Shown here: positions 52,511 through 60,932 of the stretch, in pieces
How positions within the stretch are numbered: position 1 is the first letter of the stretch
How the letters are laid out: every line of letters starts with the position of its first letter
DNA from: an uncultured Lachnospiraceae bacterium
GTDB taxonomy: Bacteria; Bacillota; Clostridia; Lachnospirales; Lachnospiraceae
Reading direction: 5' to 3'
Length of the DNA: 64,000 nt
NCBI GenBank assembly: GCA_946554445.1
Contig: CAMNSD010000013.1
Location: forward strand, 38,167 to 102,166
Program-made: the position numbers and the translations under genes
Notes under the pieces: generated by a model
Told to the model about the DNA's origin: nothing
Database searches by the model: none
What the model saw: the letters and a program-made list of their open reading frames with translations, nothing else

Positions 52511-52536
52511 CGGGAATTTTCCCGTCACCTTTTTTT
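52506..52536 (+). terminator. Terminator of the MoxR-VWA operon
   Basis: GGTGACGGG / CCCGTCACC, extended by AA/TT, runs into TTTTTTT. It overlaps the stop codon. Confidence 0.92.
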
Positions 52537-52558
52537 GTGGTATAGGAAAGACCACCGC

Positions 52559-52610
52559 TTATCCGAGTCCGCGAAGCGGATCTCGTAATCGAGCTTTGCT
52601 CGATTTCTAC
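52559..52610 (+). repeat. Two-hairpin intergenic repeat
   Basis: Hairpin 1 is identical to the 43175 copy (CGAG.TCCGC-gaa-GCGGA.CTCG). Hairpin 2 is ATCGAGC-ttt-GCTCGAT, unrelated in sequence to the other copies but equally perfect. It abuts the promoter of the next operon. Confidence 0.8.
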
Positions 52611-52639
52611 TTGACTTTAGCGAGTAAAAGTGCTAAAGT
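52611..52639 (+). promoter_or_regulatory. Promoter/operator of the aromatic-acid operon
   Basis: TTGACT (52611-52616), 17 bp, TAAAGT (52634-52639). The perfect dyad ACTTTAGC-N10-GCTAAAGT (52614-52639) spans from the -35 through the -10, a position expected for a repressor operator. The regulator gene is not obvious in the window. Confidence 0.65.
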
Positions 52640-52686
52640 GTTGAAGGTGGTTTTTGTTATGGGATAGATAAGAAAGGAGATTGGTC

Positions 52687-53085
52687 ATGTCAGCTTTGGA
52701 GGAGATTCGCAGTCGTTTTCAAAATGATCATTTTGCTACGGATGCTGCGGGAATTGTCATAGATTCTGCCGAACCGGGGAAGGCCGTCTGTTCCTTGACT
52801 TTGGAAGAGAAGCATATGAATGAGAATCATGTGCCTATGGGCGGGGCTATTTTTACTCTGGCGGACATCGCCTGCGCCGTTGCGGCCAACGGGTATTCCG
52901 AGAAAAAGACAGTCAGCCAGCATGCGTCCATCACATTTCTTGCCCCTGCAAAGGGAAAGCGCCTGATCGCGGAGGCTTCCTGCCTGCGGGCCGGACGTAC
53001 CACTGCGCTGTATGCGGCGGATGTGAGGGATGAACTGGGTACTTATGTGGCACATGCCACGGTAAATGCATATGTCATTGGATAA
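52687..53085 (+). CDS. PaaI-like hotdog thioesterase
   Basis: The 132-residue hotdog-fold protein carries ENHVPMGGAIFTLADIACAVAANG, the HGG(x)-type thioesterase block (with PMGG in place of HGG), then SQHASITFLAPAKGKRLIAEA. PaaI-like enzymes hydrolyse aryl- or acyl-CoA; in this operon arylacetyl-CoA is a reasonable substrate. ATG 52687 has AAAGGAGA 7 nt upstream. It is the first gene of the operon that runs to 60752. Confidence 0.85.
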   Translation: MSALEEIRSRFQNDHFATDAAGIVIDSAEPGKAVCSLTLEEKHMNENHVPMGGAIFTLADIACAVAANGYSEKKTVSQHASITFLAPAKGKRLIAEASCLRAGRTTALYAADVRDELGTYVAHATVNAYVIG

Positions 53086-53108
53086 TGAATGATAGGAGGA
53101 ACCATAGA

Positions 53109-54746
53109 ATGGTAATTACAGAGTTTTTGGAGCGGAACGCTCGGCTGTACGGTTCAGATACGGCGCTGGTAGAGTTGAATCCCTCTAACGAACGCGATAG
53201 TGCGGTGACCTGGCGGGAGGCAAGCCTTATCGAGAGCGCAGGGGACGGCGCTCCTTACCGCAGGGAGTTGAGTTGGGCGGATTTCGACAGGCGGGCAAAC
53301 CGTTTCGCCAATCTGCTGTTAAGCCGCGGCTTGAAACGGGAGACGAAGGTAGGCATCCTGATGATGAACTGTCTGGAATGGCTGCCTATCTATTTTGGGA
53401 TTTTGAAGGCAGGCGGTGTGGCGGTACCTTTGAATTTCCGCTACTCTTCGGAGGAAATCAAGTATTGTCTGGAACTGGCGGATGTGGAAATTCTGGTTTT
53501 CGGGCCAGAGTTTATCAGTCGTATGGATATGATAGCGGAGGATCTGCCGGGGGTACGGATGATGTTCTTTCCCGGTAAAGGTGGACCTGCCTATACGGAA
53601 GACTGTCTGAAACTGATGGGATTTTGTTCGTCCAGTGCGCCACCGGTAGCGCTGGAGGAGACGGATTATGCGGCGATTTATTTTTCTTCCGGCACTACCG
53701 GATTCCCGAAGGCAATCCTGCATAACCATCGGTCTCTGCGTTCTTCCTGTGAGACGGAACAGAATCATCACGGACAGACGAAGGAGGATGTATTCCTCTG
53801 TATTCCGCCGCTTTATCATACGGGGGCTAAGATGCACTGGTTCGGTTCTCTGATCACGGCCGGTAAGGCGGTGCTCCTTCGGGGTGTGAAACCGGAGTGG
53901 ATCCTGCGGGCAGTTACGGAAGAGCAATGTACCATCGTTTGGCTGTTAGTGCCCTGGGCACAGGATCTTCTGGATGCCATTGATTCCGGGCAGGTGGAGA
54001 TGGAACACTATTTGTTGGAACAGTGGCGTCTGATGCACATCGGTGCGCAACCTGTTCCGCCCAGTCTGATCCAGCGTTGGAAGAAGCATTTCCCGCATCA
54101 TCAGTACGATACCAACTATGGCCTGAGTGAATCCATAGGACCAGGCTGTGTGCATCTGGGTGTGGAAAACATACATAAAGTCGGGGCCATCGGTAAGCCA
54201 GGCTATCATTGGGAAGCAAAGATTGTGGACGAGCAGGGACAGGAGGTGTCTCAGGGAGAAGTAGGAGAACTCATTGTCCATGGTCCGGGTGTCATGCTCT
54301 GCTATTATAAGAATCCGGAAGCCACCGACGAGGTGTTGAAGGACGGATGGCTTTACACGGGAGATATGGCGCGGATGGACGAAGATGGATTTATCTATCT
54401 GGTAGACCGGAAGAAAGATGTCATCATCTCCGGTGGAGAGAATCTTTATCCGGTACAGATTGAGGATTTCCTGCGCCGAAACGATAAGATCAAGGATGTG
54501 GCAGTGATCGGCCTGCCGGATGCAAGACTGGGTGAGATTGCAGCGGCGGTCATCGAACTGAAAGAAGGGCTTTCCTGTACGGAGGAGGAAATCATGGAAT
54601 TCTGTAAGGAACTGCCCCGTTATAAACGACCGCGGAAGATTATCTTTGAAAAGGTGCCCAGAAATCCTACGGGTAAGATTGAGAAACCTGTGCTCAGGGA
54701 GCGGTATTGCCACGGCAGCCTTGTGGAGGCGCAGATTAAAAACTGA
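53109..54746 (+). CDS. AMP-forming acyl-CoA synthetase, substrate unknown
   Basis: The 545-residue class I adenylate-forming enzyme has the P-loop-like IYFSSGTTGFPKAILHNH near residue 195, YGLSESIG near 338, GWLYTGDMARMDEDGFIYLVDRKKD near 415 and the catalytic Lys in NPTGKIEK near 520. It activates a carboxylic acid with ATP and CoA. The aromatic context suggests an aryl or medium-chain acid. ATG 53109 is chosen because GGAGG lies upstream; ATG 53085 overlaps the thioesterase stop. The last base overlaps the next reading frame. Confidence 0.92.
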   Translation: MVITEFLERNARLYGSDTALVELNPSNERDSAVTWREASLIESAGDGAPYRRELSWADFDRRANRFANLLLSRGLKRETKVGILMMNCLEWLPIYFGILKAGGVAVPLNFRYSSEEIKYCLELADVEILVFGPEFISRMDMIAEDLPGVRMMFFPGKGGPAYTEDCLKLMGFCSSSAPPVALEETDYAAIYFSSGTTGFPKAILHNHRSLRSSCETEQNHHGQTKEDVFLCIPPLYHTGAKMHWFGSLITAGKAVLLRGVKPEWILRAVTEEQCTIVWLLVPWAQDLLDAIDSGQVEMEHYLLEQWRLMHIGAQPVPPSLIQRWKKHFPHHQYDTNYGLSESIGPGCVHLGVENIHKVGAIGKPGYHWEAKIVDEQGQEVSQGEVGELIVHGPGVMLCYYKNPEATDEVLKDGWLYTGDMARMDEDGFIYLVDRKKDVIISGGENLYPVQIEDFLRRNDKIKDVAVIGLPDARLGEIAAAVIELKEGLSCTEEEIMEFCKELPRYKRPRKIIFEKVPRNPTGKIEKPVLRERYCHGSLVEAQIKN

Positions 54747-54826
54747 TGAATCAGAACGAATTCATAAAACGCAAGCTTTGTGTGCGCGGATATGAATTGG
54801 TATGGTGGGAAAGGAATGATTGTAAA

Positions 54827-56377
54827 ATGGATCTCTTTATTAAGTTATTAATGCTTGTTATATTTTTCGGAGTGATGATTGGTATCGGGCTTTACTGCCG
54901 TCGTCATGCGACTGATGTGAATGGATTTGTGCTGGGTGGCAGGAATGTGGGGCCTTGGCTGACTGCTTTTGCCTATGGAACCAGTTATTTCTCAGCGGTA
55001 GTCTTTGTGGGGTATGCGGGACAGTTTGGCTGGAAGTACGGAATTGCCGCTACCTGGGCCGGTCTGGGGAATGCTTTTCTTGGTTCTCTTCTCGCCTGGG
55101 CTGTGTTGGGAAGACGTACCCGTATCATGACACAGCATTTAAACAGCGCTACCATGCCGGAGTTTTTCGGACAGCGTTTTGAGAGCAAACCCTTAAAACT
55201 GGCGGCTTCGGCTATCATCTTTATTTTTTTGATCCCCTATACGGCCAGTCTCTACAACGGTCTGAGCCGGCTTTTCGGTATGGCTTTTGACATTGATTAC
55301 AGTGTGTGTGTGATCGTGATGGCAGTGCTTACCGGCGTCTATGTGATAGCGGGCGGATATATGGCCACCGCCATCAACGATTTTATCCAGGGTATCATTA
55401 TGATCTTCGGTATTATAGCCGTGGTTCTGGCAGTGTTAAACAGCCAGGGTGGTTTCCTGGCGGCGCTTGATAAGCTGGCGGCCGTGAGTGATGAGACGGT
55501 TTCTGCGGCGCCCGGTGTGTTCAATTCCTTCTTTGGACCGGATCCTGTGGGCCTTCTGGGCGTGGTGATCCTCACCAGTCTTGGTACTTGGGGACTGCCT
55601 CAGATGGTGCAGAAATTCTATGCCATCAAGAGTGAGAGCGCCATCAACAAGGGCATGATCATCTCCACTGTTTTTGCTACGATTGTGGCAGGCGGCTGCT
55701 ATTTCCTGGGCGGATTTGGCCGGCTTTTCAGCGATAAGATAGACATTGCAGCCAATGGATATGATTCGGTGGTGCCGACCATGCTTTCCGGGCTTCCTAC
55801 AATCCTGATCGCGGTGGTGGTTATTTTAGTACTTTCAGCTTCTATGTCCACACTTTCTTCTCTGGTATTGGCATCAAGCTCTACCTTGACGCTGGACTTT
55901 ATTAAAGGTAATATGATTAAGGAGATGGATGAAAAAGAACAGGTGAAATGGATGCGGGCCCTTCTGGTTGTGTTTATCGCAATATCCGTAGTGCTGGCAT
56001 TGATTCAATATCGTTCTAATGTCACTTTTATCGCGCAGCTCATGGGGGTGAGCTGGGGCGCGCTGGCCGGCGCTTTTCTGGCGCCTTTCCTATACGGTTT
56101 GTATTGGAAGCGGACGACCAAGGCGGCCTGCTGGGTAAGCTTTCTGTTCTCCACGATAGTGATGTTAGCCAATATCTTTTTCCGTGCAAGTTTTCCTGCA
56201 TTATTGCAGTCGCCAATTAACGCGGGTGCCTTCTGTATGCTGGCGGGGCTTGTGATCGTGCCGGTGGTAAGTATGTTTACCAAGGCGCCGGAGCAGAAGA
56301 CATTGGAGGGGATTTTCTCCTGCTATCAGAAGAAGGTGACAGTTTCCGTGACAGATTCCATCGGCGATCAGACTTAA
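54827..56377 (+). CDS. Sodium:solute symporter (SSS family)
   Basis: The 516-residue membrane protein has about 13 hydrophobic segments. SSS features are present: LGGRNVGPWLTAFAYGTSYFSA near residue 33, GGYMATAINDFIQG near 178 and LSASMSTLSSLVLASSS near 345. It likely imports an organic acid or amino acid with sodium; the operon points to an aromatic substrate, but this is inference. The upstream in-frame region from 54746 encodes a hydrophilic stretch unlike family N-termini, so ATG 54827 is preferred, with AAAGGAATG upstream. Confidence 0.9.
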   Translation: MDLFIKLLMLVIFFGVMIGIGLYCRRHATDVNGFVLGGRNVGPWLTAFAYGTSYFSAVVFVGYAGQFGWKYGIAATWAGLGNAFLGSLLAWAVLGRRTRIMTQHLNSATMPEFFGQRFESKPLKLAASAIIFIFLIPYTASLYNGLSRLFGMAFDIDYSVCVIVMAVLTGVYVIAGGYMATAINDFIQGIIMIFGIIAVVLAVLNSQGGFLAALDKLAAVSDETVSAAPGVFNSFFGPDPVGLLGVVILTSLGTWGLPQMVQKFYAIKSESAINKGMIISTVFATIVAGGCYFLGGFGRLFSDKIDIAANGYDSVVPTMLSGLPTILIAVVVILVLSASMSTLSSLVLASSSTLTLDFIKGNMIKEMDEKEQVKWMRALLVVFIAISVVLALIQYRSNVTFIAQLMGVSWGALAGAFLAPFLYGLYWKRTTKAACWVSFLFSTIVMLANIFFRASFPALLQSPINAGAFCMLAGLVIVPVVSMFTKAPEQKTLEGIFSCYQKKVTVSVTDSIGDQT

Positions 56378-56410
56378 GAAGCATATTAACGCTTTGGAAT
56401 GGAGGAAAGT

Positions 56411-58138
56411 ATGAAAACACTAATGCTTGGCAACGAGGCGGTTGCCAGAGGCCTTTATGAGGCGGGCTGCTGCTTTGTGTCCAGTTATCCGGGAACGCCC
56501 AGCACAGAGATTACCGAGTGCGTGGCGAAATATGAGGAAGTGTATGCGGAGTGGGCGCCCAATGAGAAAGTGGCGCTTGAGGCGGCGCTCGGCGCATGCC
56601 TTACAGGAAAGCGGAGTTTTTGCGCCATGAAGCATGTGGGATTAAACGTGGCAGCGGATCCGCTCTTTACCATTTCCTATACGGGAGTAAACGCCGGACT
56701 TGTGATCGGTGTGGCCGATGATGCGGGAATGCACAGTTCTCAGAATGAACAGGATTCCAGACATTATGCGAAAGCCTCGAAGATTCCCATGTTAGAGCCT
56801 TCTGATTCGGCGGAAGCGCTTGAGTTTGCGAAGTTGGCCTATGAACTTTCGGAGAAATTCGATACGGCGGTCCTAATCAAGATGTGTACCCGTGTCAGCC
56901 ATTCTCAGAGTGTGGTGGAGACAGGAGAGCGTGTCGTTCCCGAACAGAAAAAGTATGAAAAGAATCCTAGTAAATATATTATGATGCCGGTCAATGCCAA
57001 GAGACGCCATCCAGAGGTGGAGGCGCGCACTAAAGCCCTGACGGAATGGGCGGAGCAGACCGATATCAATCGGATTGAGCCGGGGCAGGATATGTCCTGC
57101 GGTATCATCACCTCATCCACCTGCTATCAGTATGTGAAGGAAGCGTTTGGAGATACCTATCCCGTACTGAAACTGGGGATGATCTGGCCTATGCCTGAGC
57201 AGAAGATCAAGGACTTTGCGGCCACCGTTGACAGATTGGTGGTGGTGGAAGAACTGGACGGCTTTATTGAGACACATTGTAGGAACCTTGGTCTTTCCGT
57301 ATCCGGAAAAGACCTGTTCACCAATATTGGGGAACTGAGCCAGAATCTGGTGAAGGAGAAGTTGGGCGGCAAAGTAGAGACAGGCACCTGTCTGGCGGAA
57401 AATATCCCGGCACGACCGCCTGTGATGTGTGCAGGCTGTCCTCACCGCAGTATTTTCTATGTGTTGAAAAAGTTAAACTTGACGGTTTTAGGAGATATCG
57501 GGTGTTATACATTGGGCGCCGTGGCGCCTCTGGGAGCCATTGATACGACTATCTGCATGGGTGCTTCCGTGTCGGGACTTCACGGGTTCGTGAAAGCGGG
57601 CGGCGAGGAGATGGAGGGACGGACAGTGGCAGTCATCGGGGATTCCACATTTATCCACTCCGGTGTCACCGGCCTGATCAACATAGCCTACAATGAATCC
57701 AATGCTACTGTGATCATATTGGATAATTCCATCACGGGTATGACGGGACATCAGCAGAATCCCACCACGGGCTATAACCTGAAAGGGGATCCCTGCACGA
57801 AAATTGATCTGGAGAGTCTGTGCCATGCGGTGGGCATTCAGCGTGTAAGGGTGGTGGATCCCTATGATATGGAGGCATGCCAGACAGTGATTAAGGAAGA
57901 ACTGGCGGCGAAGGAACCTTCGGTCATCATTTCCCGCCGTCCCTGCGCGTTGTTAAAATACGTGAAACATCCCGGTCCTATCTGCTCCGATCCAGAGAAG
58001 TGTAAGGGCTGTAAAGCGTGCATGAATATCGGTTGTCCAGCCATCAGTATGGTGGATGGCAAAGCGAAGATAGACGCAACGCTCTGTGTGGGATGCGGCG
58101 TGTGTGAGCAACTTTGTAAGTTTGATGCGCTTGGTTAA
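56411..58138 (+). CDS. iorA: Indolepyruvate ferredoxin oxidoreductase, alpha subunit
   Basis: The 575-residue subunit has an N-terminal pyruvate-ferredoxin oxidoreductase domain (GNEAVARGLYEAGC, SSYPGTPSTEI, GVADDAGMHSSQNEQDSR). A thiamine-diphosphate domain follows (CAGCPHRSIFYVLKK near residue 345, GDIGCYTLGAVAPL, then GDSTFIHSGVTGLINIAYN). The C-terminus binds two 4Fe-4S clusters (CKGCKACMNIGCP and CVGCGVCEQLCK). With IorB it oxidises arylpyruvates to arylacetyl-CoA, reducing ferredoxin. GGAGGAAAG precedes ATG 56411. Confidence 0.96.
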   Translation: MKTLMLGNEAVARGLYEAGCCFVSSYPGTPSTEITECVAKYEEVYAEWAPNEKVALEAALGACLTGKRSFCAMKHVGLNVAADPLFTISYTGVNAGLVIGVADDAGMHSSQNEQDSRHYAKASKIPMLEPSDSAEALEFAKLAYELSEKFDTAVLIKMCTRVSHSQSVVETGERVVPEQKKYEKNPSKYIMMPVNAKRRHPEVEARTKALTEWAEQTDINRIEPGQDMSCGIITSSTCYQYVKEAFGDTYPVLKLGMIWPMPEQKIKDFAATVDRLVVVEELDGFIETHCRNLGLSVSGKDLFTNIGELSQNLVKEKLGGKVETGTCLAENIPARPPVMCAGCPHRSIFYVLKKLNLTVLGDIGCYTLGAVAPLGAIDTTICMGASVSGLHGFVKAGGEEMEGRTVAVIGDSTFIHSGVTGLINIAYNESNATVIILDNSITGMTGHQQNPTTGYNLKGDPCTKIDLESLCHAVGIQRVRVVDPYDMEACQTVIKEELAAKEPSVIISRRPCALLKYVKHPGPICSDPEKCKGCKACMNIGCPAISMVDGKAKIDATLCVGCGVCEQLCKFDALG

Positions 58139-58247
58139 GACCAGCAAACTTTATAAAGGATTTGAAGATATGTTGCAAGACACAGAGAAAAACGGGAGTT
58201 ACAATGACTGTGACGGTTGAAAAGCACAGGCAGGAATGGAGACAAAT

Positions 58248-58820
58248 ATGGAAACAAAAAATATTATGATTGTGGGGGTGGGCGGACAAGGCACTCTGCT
58301 GGCAAGCAAGCTGTTAGGTCGTCTGCTTCTTGGAAAAGGATATGACGTGAAAGTCAGCGAAGTGCATGGCATGAGTCAGCGGGGCGGAAGCGTGGTCACC
58401 TATGTGCGCTGGGGAGACCGGGTGTGTTCTCCTATTATAGATAAGGGACAGGCGGACTGCGTGCTCTCCTTTGAACTTTTGGAGGCGGCCCGCTATACGG
58501 AATATGTCAAACCCGGCGGCAGGATTATCGTCAACAGCCAGCAGATCAATCCTATGCCCGTGGTAGCGGGTGCGGCATCCTATCCGGAAAACTTGGTGGA
58601 GAAGATGACGGATCTGGGTATCCAGGTGGATGCTTTTGACGCCCTGACACTGGCGGAGGAAGCGGGAAGCAGTAAGGCTGTGAACCTGGTGCTGATGGGC
58701 AGGCTTTCCAAACACTTTGAATTTACGACGCAGGAATGGATGGAGGCAATCGAACACAGTGTACCGCCCAAATTCCTGGAAATGAATCAAAAGGCATTTG
58801 CACTGGGACAGAGTGCATAA
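58248..58820 (+). CDS. iorB: Indolepyruvate ferredoxin oxidoreductase, beta subunit
   Basis: The 190-residue gamma-type domain protein begins with IMIVGVGGQGTLLASKLLGR and continues with SEVHGMSQRGGSVVTYVRWG, the IorB signature. It completes the enzyme with IorA, encoded 109 nt upstream. ATG 58248 has GGAG 7 nt upstream; ATG 58236 is an alternative adding four residues. The 109-nt gap to iorA holds no clear terminator. Confidence 0.95.
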   Translation: METKNIMIVGVGGQGTLLASKLLGRLLLGKGYDVKVSEVHGMSQRGGSVVTYVRWGDRVCSPIIDKGQADCVLSFELLEAARYTEYVKPGGRIIVNSQQINPMPVVAGAASYPENLVEKMTDLGIQVDAFDALTLAEEAGSSKAVNLVLMGRLSKHFEFTTQEWMEAIEHSVPPKFLEMNQKAFALGQSA

Positions 58821-58891
58821 CTGATTTAGGATGTCGTGAAGCGGCGGCATGACAAGTGACGGAGCGCAAATATAATTGGGAGGTTAAAAGT

Positions 58892-60190
58892 ATGGAACGG
58901 TATTACCAGAAAGAAATTGAAACTGCGGACAGGGAGCAGATTCTTGCATGGCAGAATGAGCGACTGGTGAAACAGGTGCGCCATGTGTGGGATAATGTGC
59001 CCTATTACCGCGCAAAGATGGAAGAGAAAGGGGTTACGCCAGAGGACATCCAGGGTGTGGAAGACCTGCATAAGCTGCCCTTTTTGTCTAAGGATGATCT
59101 GCGGGAGGCTTATCCTTACGGGCTTTTGGCGGTGCCTAAGAAGGATTGTGTCCGTATCCAGTCCACATCCGGCACCACAGGGCGCAGGGTAGTGGCTTTT
59201 TATACCCAGCATGATGTTGATCTGTGGGAGGATTGCTGCGCCCGCGCCATCGTAGCGGCAGGCGGCACCAATGAGGATGTCTGTCATGTGTGCTATGGCT
59301 ATGGTCTTTTTACCGGTGGGCCGGGATTAAATGGTGGCAGCCATAAAGTGGGCTGTTTGACACTTCCTATGTCATCGGGCAACACAGATCGTCAGCTGCA
59401 GTTCATGGTGGATTTAGAGGCTACCATTCTCTGCTGTACACCGTCTTATGCGGCTTTCCTGGCGGAGAGCATCCATGAGCGGGGCCTGCGGGATAAGATT
59501 AAATTAAAAGCAGGAATCTTTGGCGCAGAGGCATGGAGCGAAGAGATGCGTCAGGATATTCAGAATAAGCTTGGCATCAAAGCATATGATATTTATGGTC
59601 TCACGGAGACCAGCGGTCCTGGTGTCTCCTTCGAGTGCAGCGAGCAGACCGGTATGCACATCAATGAGGATCACTTTATTGCGGAGATTATCGATCCGGA
59701 TACGGGAGAAGTGCTTCCAGAAGGCAGTAAAGGAGAACTGGTATTTACGGCTATCACCAAACAGGCCTTCCCGCTTCTGCGTTACCGTACCAGAGACATC
59801 TGTGTCCTGAGCAGAAAGAAATGTTCCTGCGGCCGTACCCATGTGAAGATGAGCAAACCTATGGGCAGAAGCGATGACATGCTGATCGTCAAGGGCGTCA
59901 ATGTATTCCCGTCCCAGATTGAGACAGTGCTGTTAGAGCAGGGATACCCGGCGAACTATCAGATTATCGTGGACCGTGTCAATAATTCCGATACAATCGA
60001 AGTTATGGTAGAGATGACGCCAGAGAACTTCTCTGACAACCTGGGTAAGATCACAGAGATGGAGAAAGGATTGGTGTCAGCGCTCAAGGCAATGCTTGGC
60101 ATCTACGCGAAAGTACGTTTGGTGGCGCCTAAGTCTATTACCAGAAGCGAAGGTAAGGCAGTGCGCGTGATTGATAAGCGGAAAATATAG
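58892..60190 (+). CDS. paaK: Phenylacetate-CoA ligase family protein
   Basis: The 432-residue adenylate-forming enzyme matches PaaK: HVWDNVPYYRAKMEEKGV near the start, IQSTSGTTGRRVVAFYT near residue 90, DIYGLTETSGPG near 230, PLLRYRTRDIC near 300 and GRSDDMLIVKGVNVFPSQIE near 322. It joins arylacetates to CoA with ATP. In fermenters carrying iorAB it may instead run toward arylacetate plus ATP or scavenge arylacetate; direction is not readable from sequence. ATG 58892 has GGGAGG upstream. Confidence 0.93.
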   Translation: MERYYQKEIETADREQILAWQNERLVKQVRHVWDNVPYYRAKMEEKGVTPEDIQGVEDLHKLPFLSKDDLREAYPYGLLAVPKKDCVRIQSTSGTTGRRVVAFYTQHDVDLWEDCCARAIVAAGGTNEDVCHVCYGYGLFTGGPGLNGGSHKVGCLTLPMSSGNTDRQLQFMVDLEATILCCTPSYAAFLAESIHERGLRDKIKLKAGIFGAEAWSEEMRQDIQNKLGIKAYDIYGLTETSGPGVSFECSEQTGMHINEDHFIAEIIDPDTGEVLPEGSKGELVFTAITKQAFPLLRYRTRDICVLSRKKCSCGRTHVKMSKPMGRSDDMLIVKGVNVFPSQIETVLLEQGYPANYQIIVDRVNNSDTIEVMVEMTPENFSDNLGKITEMEKGLVSALKAMLGIYAKVRLVAPKSITRSEGKAVRVIDKRKI

Positions 60191-60320
60191 TCTGAAAATA
60201 AGCGAAGAGCTTTCCTGATACCGAATACAAATGTTTAAAGCGGACATTTGCGGCATAAAGTCGGATAGAGAAAGGATGAAGTTCATTTGCACATTTATGG
60301 AAAGGAACAGGGTTATAAAT

Positions 60321-60752
60321 ATGACAATACCTCAAATATCTGTATTTCTTGAGAACAAGGCGGGACAGCTTGCGGATATTACCAATATTCTGTCAGAGAA
60401 TCAGGTAAATATGCGGGCCATCAATATCGCAGAGACTGCGGATTACGGCGTCCTGCGGCTGATCGTGGATGATGCTTCTAAGGCGTCTGCTATTTTACTG
60501 GAACAGGGTTTTATTTTGACCATGACGCCTGTTGTAGGCGTGGCAGTTCCAGATACGCCAGGTGGTTTAAGCAAGGTACTTGGTGTGATTTCCGGTGCTG
60601 GGATTGATGTGGAGTATATGTATTCCGTTTTTGGGCAGAAGGATGGGCAGGCATGTATGATTTTCCGCGTGGCGGATGCAGAAGGACTGGTGGACGTTCT
60701 GGACAAGAGTGGGATAGGCGCTATTACCGGAGAAAATCTGGGACTGCATTAA
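60321..60752 (+). CDS. Double ACT domain protein
   Basis: The 143-residue protein is two ACT domains in tandem: ISVFLENKAGQLADITNILSENQVNMRAI (about 6-34) and VAVPDTPGGLSKVLGVISGAGIDVEYMYS (about 76-104). ACT domains bind amino acids. Stand-alone versions of this type are regularly found next to ior and aryl-CoA ligase genes and probably sense aromatic amino acids. ATG 60321 is preferred over upstream in-frame ATGs since relatives start MTIPQISVFLENK-like. GGAACAGGG lies upstream. It ends the operon; a terminator follows. Confidence 0.9.
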   Translation: MTIPQISVFLENKAGQLADITNILSENQVNMRAINIAETADYGVLRLIVDDASKASAILLEQGFILTMTPVVGVAVPDTPGGLSKVLGVISGAGIDVEYMYSVFGQKDGQACMIFRVADAEGLVDVLDKSGIGAITGENLGLH

Positions 60753-60763
60753 AAATGTTTATC

Positions 60764-60804
60764 AAAAGAGCTTGTGGCTTGAGTGGGCTGCAGGCTCTTT
60801 TTTT
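60764..60804 (+). terminator. Terminator of the aromatic-acid operon
   Basis: AAAAGAGC.TTG pairs with CAGGCTCTTTT around a 16-nt loop and continues as a T-run. Confidence 0.85.
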
Positions 60805-60852
60805 GTGCAGAAAATCTCCTTCTTTTTTTGTTGAAAAGGCAGAAAATAAACC

Positions 60853-60884
60853 TTGCGGTTTTGGTACGGGGGGGGGGGTATAAT
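60853..60884 (+). promoter_or_regulatory. Poly-G spacer promoter of paralog 1
   Basis: TTGCGG (60853-60858), 20-bp spacer ending in 11 consecutive G (60868-60878), TATAAT (60879-60884). The G-run touches the -10 box. Slippage would alter the box spacing, so this is a candidate phase-variation site. Confidence 0.8.
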
Positions 60885-60932
60885 TAAGTTGAGCAAACCA
60901 CACTCAATTGACGAAGAGGGAGACATAAAGAT

